A stretch of DNA of 64,000 nucleotides, taken from assembly GCA_905221615.1 (NCBI GenBank), contig CAJNDT010005390.1, forward strand, positions 1 through 64,000, in the 5' to 3' direction. Under the pieces are notes generated by a model. It was not told where the DNA came from and did no database searches. It was given only the letters and a program-made list of their open reading frames with translations. The stretch is from Symbiodinium sp. CCMP2592 (taxonomy: Eukaryota > Sar > Dinophyceae > Suessiales > Symbiodiniaceae). This document shows, piece after piece, positions 63,481-64,000 of this stretch. Numbering within the stretch: the stretch's first letter is position 1; every line of letters starts with the position of its first letter. The translations under genes and the position numbers were made by a program.

Positions 63481-64000
63481 GAATTATGTAAGAACTTTGT
63501 ACGACCGATTAGGTTGTTTTGCCTCCTTAAAGATTCTGCTGTTCCTGGGGCCTTAAACCCCCAAACCCAGGGCGTGAGAAAAAACAAACTCATGAACCTT
63601 AAATTCCTAAGCATCAAAGCCTTAAACCCTAACTGCCGGAGGTCCTTCAAGATGCAGCGACCTGGAAATCATTAGGCCAGCCTTTTTCGAAGCACCTGCT
63701 GGCTTTGGAGTTTGGTAGGGTTTAGGTTCTAGGGCTTCGCGAGTTAGGGGTTCAAGGTTTTGAGTACAGGTTTCTGGAGAGAACCTTTTTTCGCCTAAAC
63801 CCTAAACACAGTGGCAGCCCTTTGGAGGTTGGTTTCCGCGCTTTCTGATCGAGTTGGCACTGCCCTTGCTTACAGAGGCGTGGGCTTCATGAAGCATGCA
63901 CACTGAGTTGAAGCACATGTTACGTATGTCCATACCATAATAGTAAAGATACTATCCTTTTTGGTAGGATATTGTGTGTGTTTGAGTAGGTTCGATCAGA
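63481..64000. other. Telomere-word-rich block, copy 2 (runs off the window)
   Basis: Parallel to 36201-36950: TTAAACCCCCAAACCCAGGG, CCTTAAACCCTAACTGCCGG, GGGTTTAGGTTCTAGGGCTT and CGCCTAAACCCTAAACAC, with the stretch corresponding to 36300-36500 mostly deleted. Homology continues to the last base, so the duplication end is not in this window. Confidence 0.75.

Larger units (their letters stand above)
51056..64000 (+). repeat. Segmental duplication, direct orientation (partner 23005-36950)
   Basis: From the last MAM-like domains through the membrane region, minisatellite and telomere-word block, the two segments align in order, offset by about 28.3 kb in the gene and about 27.1 kb at the right end. 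Differences are substitutions, the retroposed insert at 32.6 kb, minisatellite block losses and the lesions listed under copy 1. Introns are copied too, so the event was at DNA level. Confidence 0.9.

Overview
This window looks like nuclear DNA of a dinoflagellate, most likely a Symbiodiniaceae-type alga. The sequence-level reasons are: (i) two long unidirectional gene blocks, with everything supportable on the minus strand from 1.8 to 22.7 kb and on the plus strand from 23.0 to 60.8 kb; (ii) many short introns whose 5' sites are GC as often as GT, all ending in AG; (iii) scattered CCCTAAA/TTTAGGG-like telomeric words far from any chromosome end; (iv) a degenerate ubiquitin tandem, a retroelement Gag-like ORF and a poly(A)-bearing insertion; (v) heavy tandem and segmental duplication. 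I did not find a dinoflagellate spliced-leader relic, and the species is not identified.

Left block (0-22.7 kb, minus strand). Mostly single-exon or few-exon genes of regulatory type: an unrecognised 350-aa protein, a cytosine-C5-methyltransferase-like protein, a proline-rich protein, a RING-H2-like protein with one intron, a Gln/Met-rich protein, an acidic protein and a proline-rich protein broken by in-frame TAG codons, a protein with kinase-like GDLHENN and LVDCAG motifs, a Gly/Lys-rich gene, a dual-specificity-phosphatase-like protein with an HCYGGINRT signature, a tandem pair of small acidic genes, and a broken Gag-like ORF with a CCHC knuckle. This block is peppered with a 13-bp word, GGCACTCTGCCTT: about 40 exact copies plus many near-copies. 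It lies almost always in the same orientation, in exons in all three frames (reading GRVP, RQSA or AECQ in the gene sense) and also between genes. It is absent from the remaining 43 kb. I do not recognise this element; it is the leading candidate for something undescribed.

Right block (23-64 kb, plus strand). Two copies of one very large gene dominate. By joining exons at conserved sites that keep the reading frame, copy 2 (46.6-60.8 kb) resolves into one receptor-like protein: about eleven MAM-like domains, seven RCC1 repeats, one SRCR domain, six kelch repeats, two CWC modules, a string of cysteine-rich GCC2/GCC3-like repeats, then a multi-pass membrane region with a FGYFFQG...WWWDLL motif. 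The MAM part grew by tandem duplication of a ~949-bp unit that carries its own 63-64-nt GC-AG intron. Copy 1 (23.0-32.4 kb) lacks the MAM array and has at least three frame-breaking lesions, so it is probably a pseudogene. The duplication includes the downstream ~41-bp minisatellite (33.3-36.2 and 61.1-63.5 kb) and a telomere-word-rich block, and copy 2 runs off the right edge.

Between the copies (37-46 kb) lie AT-rich DNA, telomere-like clusters, a large ACATAT-type microsatellite, a degenerate polyubiquitin fused to what looks like an ammonium-transporter fragment, and no other well-supported gene.
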